A stretch of DNA of 64,000 bases. It comes from Shewanella atlantica. GTDB taxonomy: Bacteria; Pseudomonadota; Gammaproteobacteria; Enterobacterales; Shewanellaceae. The DNA lies in the NCBI RefSeq assembly GCF_003966265.1, contig NZ_RXNV01000001.1:62001-126000 (forward strand), read 5' to 3'. The notes under the pieces are model-generated. The model saw only the letters and a list, made by a program, of their open reading frames with translations, made no database searches and was not told where the DNA came from. Positions within the stretch are counted from its first letter, which is position 1. Every line of letters begins with the position of its first letter. Position numbers and translations under genes: made by a program. This document shows, in pieces, positions 1 through 9,618 of this stretch.

Positions 1-83
1 CCCATACTCATATCACCTATTGAATCAAGATAGGAAAAGTGTAAACATAATCATAAATGCAAACAATGCAGAAGAATTGAACC

Positions 84-983
84 ATGAGTTCCATATTTGG
101 AAGTATCGACGATCTATATTTATTCTGTAAGGTGGTTGAGCAAGGCTCACTTCAGAAAGCAGCTGAGGTACTGAACTTACCAAAATCAACAGTTTCCAGA
201 CGTCTTACAGCATTGGAAACTCGACTCGGCTTAAGATTGCTGGAAAAAGATGGGCGGGAATTAGCACCAACTGAGGTAGGTAAACTTGCTTTCGAAAGCC
301 TCAGTAGTGGTATTGAGATGCTTGAATCAGGTATTGAAAGTCTTAACGAGCAAACCAGCCAGGTGTTTGGTCGCGTTAAGTTATCCATTCCACATAGCTT
401 TTATCACTCCTTTGTTGCAACGACTATCGACAAATACCTTAAGGCTTATCCCAAAGTTCAACTCGATCTGATATTGAACGACGATCAGGCAAGACCTGAA
501 ACGGATCGTGATTTACTCATAACTTTCGACATAGAAAGTATGGATGAGATGATCGCGAGGCCGATATTCACCTCAAAACATGGTTTCTTTGCCAGTCAAG
601 AATATGCTGAACAATGTGGTAAGATCTCCACGCCATCTGACTTAGTGGCACTCGATTGGGTTGCCATAGATAAAAAAAACAAATTACCTTTTTTCCACAA
701 TGGTCAACTGTGCGAAGAACATTATATTAAACCCAGGCTGGTAGTAAACGATATGCGGGCTGTAGTCGATGCTGTAAGCCGTGGTTTAGGTGTCGCTTCA
801 TTGCCTCACAAACATGCTAAAGAAGCATCAAACTTAGTGCAGTTACTCCCTGAGTACCATCGAAGTGATCGTCAATCATTTCTGGTTTACAAAGCTAGAA
901 AGTACCAACCCAACGCCGTTCGCGTGCTGATTAATGCCTTGCTTGAAGAGAACGAGGGCTGGAACCATCGACACAAAAAATGA
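84..983 (+). CDS. LysR-family transcriptional regulator
   Basis: DNA-binding regulator of 299 residues, the usual LysR length. The N-terminal winged helix-turn-helix (about residues 8-65) reads DLYLFCKVVEQGSLQKAAE, then KSTVSRRLTALETRLGLRLL, which is the classic LysR pattern. The rest is the periplasmic-binding-protein-like effector domain. The order resembles the CrgA/AaeR-like subgroup. It lies upstream of, and in the same direction as, the RND adaptor/pump pair, with 349 bases between, so it is a candidate regulator of that pump; this is inference from position only. An imperfect dyad CCTAT-N9-ATAGG at 16-34 lies in its upstream region. The effector cannot be told from sequence. Confidence 0.9.
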   Translation: MSSIFGSIDDLYLFCKVVEQGSLQKAAEVLNLPKSTVSRRLTALETRLGLRLLEKDGRELAPTEVGKLAFESLSSGIEMLESGIESLNEQTSQVFGRVKLSIPHSFYHSFVATTIDKYLKAYPKVQLDLILNDDQARPETDRDLLITFDIESMDEMIARPIFTSKHGFFASQEYAEQCGKISTPSDLVALDWVAIDKKNKLPFFHNGQLCEEHYIKPRLVVNDMRAVVDAVSRGLGVASLPHKHAKEASNLVQLLPEYHRSDRQSFLVYKARKYQPNAVRVLINALLEENEGWNHRHKK

Positions 984-1332
984 AACAAGCAGCCATACAG
1001 GGATATCTCGATAAGCCCCCCCCAAGGCTTTCTCTATTATTCATGAAGTGTAAAGAAAGCCTGCTAGGTTTATCTATACTTCAGGTCGCACTCTCATAGA
1101 TACAGAACCCAAGACTCAACAATTGTTCCACACACAATAACCTCTCCCTACCCAGCTTTGTTAAAGGCACTGCAAGCCATCACGTGAGGAGCTTTACCTC
1201 ACGGGAACGTTTTCGACATTCATTTCACAACCCACAGGTTAACCTCGTCACCAATAGATGGAAATCTACCACTTTCCCCATGTGCTGGATTCTCCAAGAA
1301 CAAGAATTAATGAAGATGACAGGTAAAAACCG
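984..1332. other. Intergenic region with one strong hairpin
   Basis: No gene is seen. The region separates the LysR gene from the RND operon and must hold the pump promoter. The clearest element is an inverted repeat CGTGAGG-agcttta-CCTCACG at 1183-1203, a 7-bp perfect stem without a following T tract, so it is more likely an operator or mRNA structure than a terminator. Confidence 0.5.
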
Positions 1333-2514
1333 ATGACAAGCAACTGTAACGCAAACGCCAATAACCTACTGAAAAGGGGTAAATTATTTCATAATAACAG
1401 ACAAAATTTCATGCCAGTTGTTCTTATCTCTATCGCCTCCATGGTCTCTTTCATCATCCATGCAACAGCCCCAACCCCTGCAGTAAGACCTGATGCAAGG
1501 CAAGCCATTAATGTCAATACCATGCAGGTCGATGAGCAAATGTTTACGCCAAGTTATAAAGCTTACGGCACTGTGATTGCGAAAAACACTCTGACACTGA
1601 CAGCTCAGGTTGACGGCCAACTTACCTACCTTGCAAGAAATGTCATCCAAGGTGGACGGTTAGGTGTAGGTGAAAATATCTTTCAACAAGATACGTCAGA
1701 TTTACAGGCCGTATTAGCACAGCGACAAGCTGAAGTAGAAATTGCTACGGCTAGGCTAGCTTTAGAGTTAGGTGAGCAGCGCATCGCAGAAAAAGACTAC
1801 CAAATGATGTTGAAAGACTTTGAAGAAAATGAGTGGCAATTAGATCTGGAACTACTCCTGCGAAAACCTCAATTGAGTCAGGCAAAAGCTCAACTCGATA
1901 TTGCTCATAATGCACTGGATATTGCAAAAAAGGAACTCAGCCGCGCTCAATGGTTAAGTGATAAGCACTATTTTGTTGAATCAAAACAGGTCTCCCAAGG
2001 AGACTACCTGATAAAAGGCGATGAGATTGCAAAACTTGTAGAGCTCAACCAACTCAGAGTCCCAATTTATTTACCTAGGGAGCTCGCCTCTGATGTACAA
2101 GTCGGCCAGAAAGTCTCACTCTATCAACCCGACACCAAGCGGGCTGTTAACGCACACATCAGTCATATATTTCCAATGCTGGATAACAAAATACACCTTC
2201 AAAAAGTATTCGCCGAATATACTCCTTCCCCGGGTGATCCTAGCTCGCTCATTATCGGCGACTTCGTAGAAGCACAACTCTTGTTTCCTCCAATAGCTAA
2301 TACGCTTAGGGTGCCACTGTCTGCAATAGATAGCGATCATATATGGCTGGTGAGTGCCAATAAGACTCTCAAAAAAAAGCCCGTCAGTATTCTATTTCAA
2401 GATGAATCAACTGCTGTGATCCACAATGTATTATCTGACAATGAACAGCTTATAACCAATAAGATGCACTCACCACAAGCTAACCTAAATGTTCACCTTG
2501 TGGAGGCTATCTGA
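1333..2514 (+). CDS. RND efflux periplasmic adaptor subunit (membrane fusion protein)
   Basis: Periplasmic adaptor (HlyD/AcrA class, 393 residues) that would link an inner-membrane RND pump to an outer-membrane channel. One membrane-anchoring hydrophobic segment lies near residues 26-45. A lipoyl-like half motif follows (KNTLTLTAQVDGQLTYL, about 84-100), then a helical hairpin rich in A, Q, E and L (about 125-205). The second lipoyl half is present (VESKQVSQGDYLIKGDEIAKL) but the usual APFDG segment before it is replaced by WLSDKHYF. The stop codon shares one base with the start of the pump gene (TGATG at 2512-2516), so the two are translationally coupled. No outer-membrane factor gene is near; a TolC encoded elsewhere is presumably used. 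Confidence 0.88.
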   Translation: MTSNCNANANNLLKRGKLFHNNRQNFMPVVLISIASMVSFIIHATAPTPAVRPDARQAINVNTMQVDEQMFTPSYKAYGTVIAKNTLTLTAQVDGQLTYLARNVIQGGRLGVGENIFQQDTSDLQAVLAQRQAEVEIATARLALELGEQRIAEKDYQMMLKDFEENEWQLDLELLLRKPQLSQAKAQLDIAHNALDIAKKELSRAQWLSDKHYFVESKQVSQGDYLIKGDEIAKLVELNQLRVPIYLPRELASDVQVGQKVSLYQPDTKRAVNAHISHIFPMLDNKIHLQKVFAEYTPSPGDPSSLIIGDFVEAQLLFPPIANTLRVPLSAIDSDHIWLVSANKTLKKKPVSILFQDESTAVIHNVLSDNEQLITNKMHSPQANLNVHLVEAI

Positions 2515-5500
2515 TGGAAAAGTCTACCGCCCCTTCCCCTTGTGATACAAACACGCAGTCGGGCTCGATTTTCAACCGCCTCATCGGTTGGATGATAGAT
2601 AATCCGATTGCGGTAAATTTATTTACCGTCGCAATTCTGGTATTAGGGGTCTACTCCTTTACAAGCATAAAACAGGAAACTTCGCCATCGTTCAAAGTCG
2701 ATGAAATTGAGATCAGAGCCAATTTCCCAGGAGCAACACCAAAAGAGATAGAGCAAGGCATAGTAATGCCTATAGAGCATAGCCTCACCGAAAATACCAA
2801 CATAGACCGTATATCGGCCACGGCAGTAGAAGGATCGGCCAGGCTCGTGCTTACATTAAATGACGGGGTCAACGCCAATAGCGTTATCGCAGAGGTAAAA
2901 AACGATCTCGACGCGATCAATAGCTTCCCCTCAAGTATGGAACCACTGCAAATATCCTTAGTAGAGGAGCTCGATTCACTAGTTGAATTCGGACTGTATG
3001 GTAATTTACCTGAGACCGCACTCAGACAAGAAGCTACACGGCTTAAAACCGAGCTCCTCAACCAGTTTGATATAGCAAGAATAGCGCTTGCAGGAGTAAG
3101 AGACACTGAAGTTATCATCGAAATAACCCAAGATAGCCTCTACCAATATCAATTAACCTTACCGGAAGTCACCCAGAGAATAGCAGCAGAGGTGACAGAT
3201 ATTTCGGCTGGCAGTATCAGTACCAATGCTGGTGATATTCTTATCCGCACTCTGGGTAGAAAAGAGCAAATTGCCCATTTTCGTAATATCATTATTAATT
3301 CCAAATCTGATGGTGCCGAGATCAAATTAGGTGATATAGCCGATATTAGTTATGGCTTTTCTCAGCAAGAGGCCCCTTTTCTAGTAAATGGCCAACCTGG
3401 GATCATGCTGGTCGTTTACCAAAGTGACACTTCCAAGCCGATACAGCTCAGTGGTGCAATACAAGATTTCATTAAGCAGTACCAAAGTTCACTGCCTGTA
3501 GGCGCTAACCTAACGGTGCTCGATGACCAAGCACAATCCTTTCAAACCCGTATTGACCTGCTATTAAATAACGGCTTAATCGGAATGATTTTGGTCATTA
3601 TCGCACTGTCTCTTTTTCTGGATATGCGATTAGCATTTTGGGTTTGCCTTGGGATCCCAATTGCCATCATAGGCTCACTCGCATTTATGCCGATGCTTAG
3701 CATTCCACTTAATATGGTCACCCTGTTTGCATTCATTATTACCCTGGGGATCTTGGTCGATGATGCAGTGATTGTGGCAGAAAATATCTATCAAAAATTT
3801 CAGGATGGTACCGCAATAGAAGCCGCACTAAAGCAAGGTGCAGCAGAGATGGCCGTACCAGTGTGCTTTTCTGTCGCCACAAATATTATTGCCTTTGTCC
3901 CCCTGCTATTTGTACCGGGCGAATTAGGTGTAATGTATAAACCGATGACTTTACTGATCTTCGCAATCTTTACCGTCTCCTTAATCGAGGCCCTGTTTAT
4001 ATTACCTTATCACCTGAAGCAACTTGGGAACCCCAGAAAAATGGGGCGCTTGGGGCAAATACAACAGAAAAGTTTTAACGCATTTGAATCACTTAGGGAG
4101 ATACATTTCAATAAGATGCTTAGAACAAGTTTGCGCCACCCCTGGAGCATTCTGGCTATCTTTGTCTCAGTCACCCTTGTCACTTTTAGTTGGGTGAATT
4201 CAGGCAGGGTCGACTCAGGCTTTGTTCCCAAGGTTGAATCTCAGCGTATCGATGCAGAAGTCGAGTTTCCTGCCGGCACAGCATTGGTTGATAAAAAACG
4301 TACCATGGGACTAATTGAAGCAGCAGGCATTCGTGCTTTCGCCCGCCTCAGGGAACCTAATAGCTATAAGCACATAATGATGTCAATTCACGCCAACTCA
4401 GCATCAACCACTTTCCAAATTGTGGAAGATACCCAACGTAGCTATACAGCCAGGCAGTTTGTTGATACCTGGCGCAGTGAAATCGGTGAGCTTGCCGGAA
4501 CTAAATCACTTTTCTTCGATTACGAAGTTGGGCCCGGTGGCGGTAAAGAGTTATCAATAGAGCTTGCAGCCAATGACAGTGAAATGCTAAAACAGGCGAC
4601 ATTTGAACTGATGAAAAAGCTGCAGCAAATTGAGGGAGTGACCGACATTGATAGTGGCCTTATCGATGCTCAGCGTGAATATACCCTAAGCGTCACCCCA
4701 AGAGGCAGCATGATGGGCTTTAACAGTGACAGTTTGGGTGAACTGGTTCGCAATAGTTTTTATGGAGAAGAGGTCAACAGACAGATTCAAAATAGCGAAG
4801 AGTTAAAGATCCGGGTCATGCGCCACCGTAATGAGCAATTTAAAGCTAACGCCTTAGGAGACCTACTCATTACGTCACCAAGTGGCGAGCAAGTACTGCT
4901 CAAACAAGTTGCTGATATAATACCTATTTTATCTGCCAGTCGAATAGACAGGATTGACGGTATCGAACAGGTAGAAGTGAGTGCAAGCTTTATTCGCAGC
5001 AAGGCAAATGTAGCCTTGATCACTACCCAAATATCGGACTCGATATTACCTGCTTTAATGCAAAAATACCCCGGTGTAAATGCAGAATTAGGTGGCAGTG
5101 CACGTACAGAGAGAAAAGTGAGTGCTCAGCTAATGACAGGCATTATACTTGCCTTATTTATCGTATTTTCATTCTTAGCCATATATTTCAAAAGTATGCT
5201 TGATGCCATATTAATACTGAGCGTGATCCCTCTGTGTTTAGCGGCTGCCATGCTTGGACACATCATATTAAGCCATAGTTTTAGTGTAATGAGCCTATTT
5301 GGCATGATCGCTTTATCAGGTTTGGTGTTAAACGGTTCATTTGTACTTCTTTTGGAAATAAAAAAACACTTGTGTAGCAGAGTCGATATTGAAACGGCGA
5401 TCATTAACAGTACTATAAGCCGATTCAGGCCTGTGGTTATTACAGCACTTACAACCACTGTAGGGCTAGCACCTATGCTGTTTGAAACATCAACCCAAGC

Positions 5501-5708
5501 CCAATACCTTATTCCAATGGTCATAAGCCTTAGCTTCGGCACGCTTTTCTCGATAGCGACTATTCTCGTTTTTGCCCCGGCACTGTTTCTTATTTCTGAA
5601 CGCTGGCACGTGCGATATAGCTCCAAATCAAACGCTTCAGTAATTGAAACTCTAAAAACAGCTGACACTTTATTAATCAATAGAATTTCAACATCAACTG
5701 CGAGCTAG
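2514..5708 (+). CDS. RND-family inner-membrane efflux transporter
   Basis: Proton-driven RND pump of 1064 residues, the normal size for the AcrB/HAE class. It shows the typical plan: TM1 near 31-50, a first large periplasmic loop (FPGATPKEIEQGIVMPIE at 71-88), a TM2-TM6 block, a second loop, and a TM8-TM12 block near 875-1035. The proton-relay aspartate pair of TM4 is present (ILVDDAVIVAEN, D416 and D417). The TM4/TM10 residue pattern places it in the broad hydrophobe/amphiphile efflux group rather than the heavy-metal group; the substrate cannot be predicted. It is coupled to the adaptor gene upstream. An inverted repeat with 10-bp arms (ATTAAACGTG/CACGTTTAAT, 5723-5768) follows the stop. 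Confidence 0.93.
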   Translation: MEKSTAPSPCDTNTQSGSIFNRLIGWMIDNPIAVNLFTVAILVLGVYSFTSIKQETSPSFKVDEIEIRANFPGATPKEIEQGIVMPIEHSLTENTNIDRISATAVEGSARLVLTLNDGVNANSVIAEVKNDLDAINSFPSSMEPLQISLVEELDSLVEFGLYGNLPETALRQEATRLKTELLNQFDIARIALAGVRDTEVIIEITQDSLYQYQLTLPEVTQRIAAEVTDISAGSISTNAGDILIRTLGRKEQIAHFRNIIINSKSDGAEIKLGDIADISYGFSQQEAPFLVNGQPGIMLVVYQSDTSKPIQLSGAIQDFIKQYQSSLPVGANLTVLDDQAQSFQTRIDLLLNNGLIGMILVIIALSLFLDMRLAFWVCLGIPIAIIGSLAFMPMLSIPLNMVTLFAFIITLGILVDDAVIVAENIYQKFQDGTAIEAALKQGAAEMAVPVCFSVATNIIAFVPLLFVPGELGVMYKPMTLLIFAIFTVSLIEALFILPYHLKQLGNPRKMGRLGQIQQKSFNAFESLREIHFNKMLRTSLRHPWSILAIFVSVTLVTFSWVNSGRVDSGFVPKVESQRIDAEVEFPAGTALVDKKRTMGLIEAAGIRAFARLREPNSYKHIMMSIHANSASTTFQIVEDTQRSYTARQFVDTWRSEIGELAGTKSLFFDYEVGPGGGKELSIELAANDSEMLKQATFELMKKLQQIEGVTDIDSGLIDAQREYTLSVTPRGSMMGFNSDSLGELVRNSFYGEEVNRQIQNSEELKIRVMRHRNEQFKANALGDLLITSPSGEQVLLKQVADIIPILSASRIDRIDGIEQVEVSASFIRSKANVALITTQISDSILPALMQKYPGVNAELGGSARTERKVSAQLMTGIILALFIVFSFLAIYFKSMLDAILILSVIPLCLAAAMLGHIILSHSFSVMSLFGMIALSGLVLNGSFVLLLEIKKHLCSRVDIETAIINSTISRFRPVVITALTTTVGLAPMLFETSTQAQYLIPMVISLSFGTLFSIATILVFAPALFLISERWHVRYSSKSNASVIETLKTADTLLINRISTSTAS

Positions 5709-6006
5709 CAACTATTTAATCTATTAAACGTGTTAACTAACTAATGATTTCCAGCTGGCACGTTTAATGGTTATAAGTAATACATAGGTTCAATATTTTG
5801 CACTTGCCTGAATATCCCTTTCCCCCTCATATCCACGGCGCTTATCTTAAGCTAGTGCTAAATTAATACCTATACCTTTAGACAGCTAAAATTAAACAGC
5901 CTTAATCCGAAGGCAGATAACATTTGTAACAAATTCGACTCGCCACCAGCACTACCTTTCTGTCACAATTCACACACAAAAATAACAATAAGAATTTAGC
6001 AGTATA

Positions 6007-8403
6007 ATGAAATTCAGCCCTATAAAATTCAAGCTACCCTTTACCACACAATTGTCGAGCCTGTTACTGGCTAGCGCTATCGGCGCTCTCTCGACTTTAT
6101 CCTCTTTTTCCACTTTTGCAGGCAGTAGTCATCAATTTAGTCTCAGCATTCCAACACTCGAAGGCGGTGCGACTATCGACGGCCAGCTCGATGAGGTGCA
6201 GTGGCAAAACGCCGCCATAGCCGAGCTTAAATATGAGACCAGTCCGGGAGAGAATATCGTCGCTCCTGTAGGAACAACGGCTAAGATCTTCTCCACCGGT
6301 GAGAGCCTGTTTATCTCTTTTGTTGCCAGCGATCCCGATTCCAGCATCGATGACGATATTATCCGCGCTAATCTCAACGACAGGGACGATACCTGGGGCG
6401 ACGATTTGGTGGGGATTAAGCTCGATACCTTCAATGACTCCAGGCTGGCTTATCAATTCTTCGTTAACCCCTACGGCGTGCAGACAGACTCCATAGAAAA
6501 TGAACTCACCGGTGATGAAAGCGACGCCTGGGATGGGATATGGTACACCAGTGCCCGCAAGACAGCGCAAGGTTATCAGGTCGAGATAGAGCTGCCACTG
6601 CGGCTGTTTAACTTCGACAGCCAGTTATCACAGCAGACCTGGGGAGTCGAGTTTATCCGCTTCTATCCCAGAGATCAGGTCCGCAGGTTATCGACCCATC
6701 AGATAGACAGAAATAACAGTTGCCAGCTCTGCCAGCTCGGTACGGCGACGGGACTTGAGGGCCTAAAGCCCAGTCAGGACCTGCAGTTAACCCCCTCTTT
6801 GGTGTTTAATCGAAACAGTCAGCGCGATGCAGAGCCCGGCGCTGATTGGGACAATGACAACTCGGTCGAACCCGGATTGGATATTCGCTGGGGTATCACC
6901 CCCAGCACCCTGCTCAGCGCCACCATCAATCCAGACTTTTCCCAGGTTGAAGCCGATGCAGGGCAGCTGGATATCAACAGTACCTTTGCGCTGTTTTACC
7001 CTGAGAAGCGCGCCTTCTTTCTGGATAATAAAGACTATTTCGACACTCAGCTGCAGCTACTACATACAAGAAATATCGTCTCACCCGACTATGGTCTGAA
7101 ACTCACCAGCAAGGTCGATAATCATACCTTCGCGGTGATGGCGAGCAATGACACCAAAACCAACTTTCTGGTTCCGGGTAACCTAAGCTCGGATATCGCC
7201 AGTCTCGATGAGGAGAGCATTAATCTTGCCGGCCGATATCGCGCCGATATCAATGATGAACTCTCTATTGGTACCTTAGTCACGGCTAAGCGAAGCGAGC
7301 AATATCATAACTACCTCGCCAGCGGCGATCTTAAATATCAGCCTACACCTCAGGACACCTTCACGGCGCAATACGTGTTCTCTGCGACCCAGTATCCTGA
7401 TGAGCTCTACAGAGAGTTCTGCTCGGGCAGTGATTGTCTGCCGGACAGCAACTGTGAACTCTCAGACTGTGGCATCAATGAGCGGGTGTTGCGCACCAAG
7501 CGAGATGATGAACTTCAAGACAGTTTTTACCATCTCAAGTACAAACATGAGCGCCGCAGCTGGTATGCGTTTACTCAGTATGAATCGGCGGGTGATGACT
7601 TCAGGGCCGATTTAGGTTTTATCAGTAAGGTAGACGTCAACAAGCTGGTTGCCGGTGGCGGCTATACCTGGTACCCGCAGGACTCATCGATTAGCCGCGT
7701 CGAACTGGGCGGCGATTGGGATATCAGCCATAACCAGGCCGGAGAACTGCTGGAGCAGGAGCTGGAAGCTAAAGTCGAATTTGAAGGTTCGATGCAAAGC
7801 TACACCGCTTTTGGGATCGTGACCAGAGAGCGTGTGGGCAGGCGGCACGATAGCTCACAGCTTGCCATCGACGGCAATACCCAGCTATTTGATGAAACCA
7901 AAGGCTGGGGTTACAGTAAGATCATCCCAAGTAGAGCCCTGACTCTGGATCTGGATCTCAGCTACGGCGATAACATAGACTTTGCCAATGATCAGTTGGG
8001 AACAGAGCTGTTCGTTAATCCGGGAGTTGAGTGGAAGCTATCAGATTCGGTATCGCTGGATGTGTCGCATATCTACCGTTCGCTTGATGTCGATGATGGT
8101 CGACTCTTCACCGCCAACCTGAGTGATCTGCGCCTGAACTGGCATATTAATCTGCGTAACTTTATCCGCATCTCCAGTATCTACACCCATATCGAGCGCG
8201 ATCCCTCGCTCTACCTCTATGGCTCACCGGATGCAAAGGAGCAGCAACTGGGCAATGAGGTGCTGTATGGATATAAACTCAATCCCCAGAGTGTATTTTA
8301 CTTAGGTTATTCAGACGGTTTAAACCGTGATGATGAGATCGATGCATTAACCCGCACCGAGCAGACCTACTTTATGAAGTTAAGTTACGCCTGGTTATTG
8401 TAA
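6007..8403 (+). CDS. DUF5916-type outer-membrane protein with CBM9-like N-terminal domain
   Basis: Exported protein of 798 residues with a cleavable signal peptide (about 1-39, ending STFAGS). After it comes a CBM9-like beta-sandwich (about 48-225: ATIDGQLDEVQWQNA, then RDDTWGDDLVGIKLDTF). The remaining ~550 residues have alternating aromatic/polar strands and the marker segment INPDFSQVEADAGQLDINSTF followed by YPEKRAFFLDN, typical of the DUF5916 family, ending in an aromatic-rich strand (YFMKLSYAWLL) as outer-membrane barrels do. Two cysteine pairs (CSGSDCLPDSNCELSDCG, about 477-494) suggest disulfides. The molecular role of the family is not established. It stands alone; the ribosome binding site is weak. 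Confidence 0.82.
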   Translation: MKFSPIKFKLPFTTQLSSLLLASAIGALSTLSSFSTFAGSSHQFSLSIPTLEGGATIDGQLDEVQWQNAAIAELKYETSPGENIVAPVGTTAKIFSTGESLFISFVASDPDSSIDDDIIRANLNDRDDTWGDDLVGIKLDTFNDSRLAYQFFVNPYGVQTDSIENELTGDESDAWDGIWYTSARKTAQGYQVEIELPLRLFNFDSQLSQQTWGVEFIRFYPRDQVRRLSTHQIDRNNSCQLCQLGTATGLEGLKPSQDLQLTPSLVFNRNSQRDAEPGADWDNDNSVEPGLDIRWGITPSTLLSATINPDFSQVEADAGQLDINSTFALFYPEKRAFFLDNKDYFDTQLQLLHTRNIVSPDYGLKLTSKVDNHTFAVMASNDTKTNFLVPGNLSSDIASLDEESINLAGRYRADINDELSIGTLVTAKRSEQYHNYLASGDLKYQPTPQDTFTAQYVFSATQYPDELYREFCSGSDCLPDSNCELSDCGINERVLRTKRDDELQDSFYHLKYKHERRSWYAFTQYESAGDDFRADLGFISKVDVNKLVAGGGYTWYPQDSSISRVELGGDWDISHNQAGELLEQELEAKVEFEGSMQSYTAFGIVTRERVGRRHDSSQLAIDGNTQLFDETKGWGYSKIIPSRALTLDLDLSYGDNIDFANDQLGTELFVNPGVEWKLSDSVSLDVSHIYRSLDVDDGRLFTANLSDLRLNWHINLRNFIRISSIYTHIERDPSLYLYGSPDAKEQQLGNEVLYGYKLNPQSVFYLGYSDGLNRDDEIDALTRTEQTYFMKLSYAWLL

Positions 8404-8418
8404 CGCTTGTCAATAAAG

Positions 8419-8490
8419 CAGCCTTGAGCGATAAAAACTGTCTTGAGCGATAAAACAGCCATGAGCTATATAACAGCCTTGGGCGATAAC
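8419..8490. repeat. Four degenerate 18-19 bp tandem repeats
   Basis: Just past the 6007-8403 stop are four imperfect copies of CAGCCTTGAGCGATAAAA, starting at 8419, 8438, 8456 and 8474 (steps 19, 18, 18). The last copy runs into a short hairpin GGGCG-ATAACGCTT-CGCCC (8481-8499). No coding frame is implied. Confidence 0.75.
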
Positions 8491-8566
8491 GCTTCGCCCA
8501 GCAATTTCGGAATAGCTTCGGTGTGATTTCGGAACATAGCCGGGAAGTTTCAAGGCTGTTTCTTCT

Positions 8567-9289
8567 TCAAACTAAGCGGCACTGCCCGGCTCTATAAATG
8601 AGTTGGGCTATCGTTCTTGCCCCCAACACCTGTTTTAGCAGGCCGATGTGATAGTCAACGCCCCGCATCGTCAGCTTAAGCTTCTGTGACACATCTTCCC
8701 TGTCCTCCCCCGCCGCGAGATAACTCAATACCATGGCCGAAACCGGGGTCACTATATTGTAATCCACTAAGGGATTAATCTTGTCACCATAGTTGATGAC
8801 GATATTCATCTGCAGCTCCGTCAGGTGTTTTTCAATATCCTCCAGCCGCTCCTGCAGCGCCTCAAGTTGTTCCCGGCTGTCCAGCAACAACATAAAGCGT
8901 CCCGACAACTTAGGGGAGAAACGACAAGGTACAGAGATAGTCACCAGGCTCACCACGCCGGATTGTTCGATGAAAAGCTGTAACCTTGATGGCATCTTGC
9001 TTGTGGGCCAGATATAGACAGGCCGGGAAAATAGCCGGGAGACCTCATCGGTCATCTTGGTATAGTAGATTACCTTCTTGCGCCATAAACGGAGAGCCTT
9101 GGGTGAACTTGCAAATAGCTGCCTGCGTTTTTCAAACAGCTTCATCATTCTACTGCCGTCTTTTATGCGGCAGCGCCAGTCATCCGGGCTGTTGATATCG
9201 TAGCAATAGCAGATATCACCCACGCCAAGATAATCCCGGCTTTGTCTAAGCAGATCGGTTAATCCATGTTCCAGTGATACCTGAAGCAT
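8567..9289 (-). CDS. LuxR-type transcriptional regulator next to the reductive dehalogenase operon
   Basis: 240-residue regulator. The C-terminal ~60 residues form a LuxR/GerE helix-turn-helix (TPVSAMVLSYLAAGEDREDVSQ, then RGVDYHIGLLKQVLGARTIAQLI). The N-terminal ~165 residues resemble, weakly, the autoinducer-binding fold of LuxR proteins (YDINSPDDW, GVVSLVTISVPCRFSPK). This would make it a LuxR solo, since no luxI-like synthase is nearby. It is on the same strand as rdhA-rdhB and the 58-residue gene, 74 bases behind the latter, and is probably the last gene of that unit. Reductive dehalogenase operons more often carry CRP/FNR-type (RdhK), MarR-type or two-component regulators. The ligand is unknown. 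Confidence 0.8.
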   Translation of the reverse strand: MLQVSLEHGLTDLLRQSRDYLGVGDICYCYDINSPDDWRCRIKDGSRMMKLFEKRRQLFASSPKALRLWRKKVIYYTKMTDEVSRLFSRPVYIWPTSKMPSRLQLFIEQSGVVSLVTISVPCRFSPKLSGRFMLLLDSREQLEALQERLEDIEKHLTELQMNIVINYGDKINPLVDYNIVTPVSAMVLSYLAAGEDREDVSQKLKLTMRGVDYHIGLLKQVLGARTIAQLIYRAGQCRLV

Positions 9290-9363
9290 AAGCCCCCCTT
9301 AACAGCGAATGGTGATGAACTGAATCGATGACGACGCGATAAAAAGTCGTTGTGTATAAAGAA

Positions 9364-9540
9364 TTAGCCGAGCAAGAACTGCCGAATAACATGGCCTGTG
9401 ATTACGATAACCGAGATCAGAAGCAGCGTGGTGACCATCAGCAGCTTGATACTGCTATTACCTTTCCCGGAAGCTCGTCGACCCGTATCTTGTTCAGGGT
9501 CTGGCATCGGCTTTGGTGCTATCAGAGGATGATTAGTCAT
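9364..9540 (-). CDS. Small single-helix membrane protein in the rdh cluster
   Basis: 58-residue protein with a polar N-terminus (MTNHPLIAPKPMPDPEQD) and one hydrophobic helix (about residues 33-51, LLMVTTLLLISVIVITGHV). An upstream in-frame ATG at 9609 would add 23 residues, but the start at 9540 is preferred because AAAGAGG sits about 6 bases before it. It lies between rdhB (78 bases upstream) and the LuxR-type gene. I recognise no family. Its position suggests a small accessory subunit, or a second anchor, for the dehalogenase; this is inference. Confidence 0.65.
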   Translation of the reverse strand: MTNHPLIAPKPMPDPEQDTGRRASGKGNSSIKLLMVTTLLLISVIVITGHVIRQFLLG

Positions 9541-9618
9541 AAAATACCTCTTTAAAAACGGTCGATTAGCTTTACCCATTAAGGCGGCCAAGTTGCTTAT
9601 GGCCGCCAACGTTTAACA

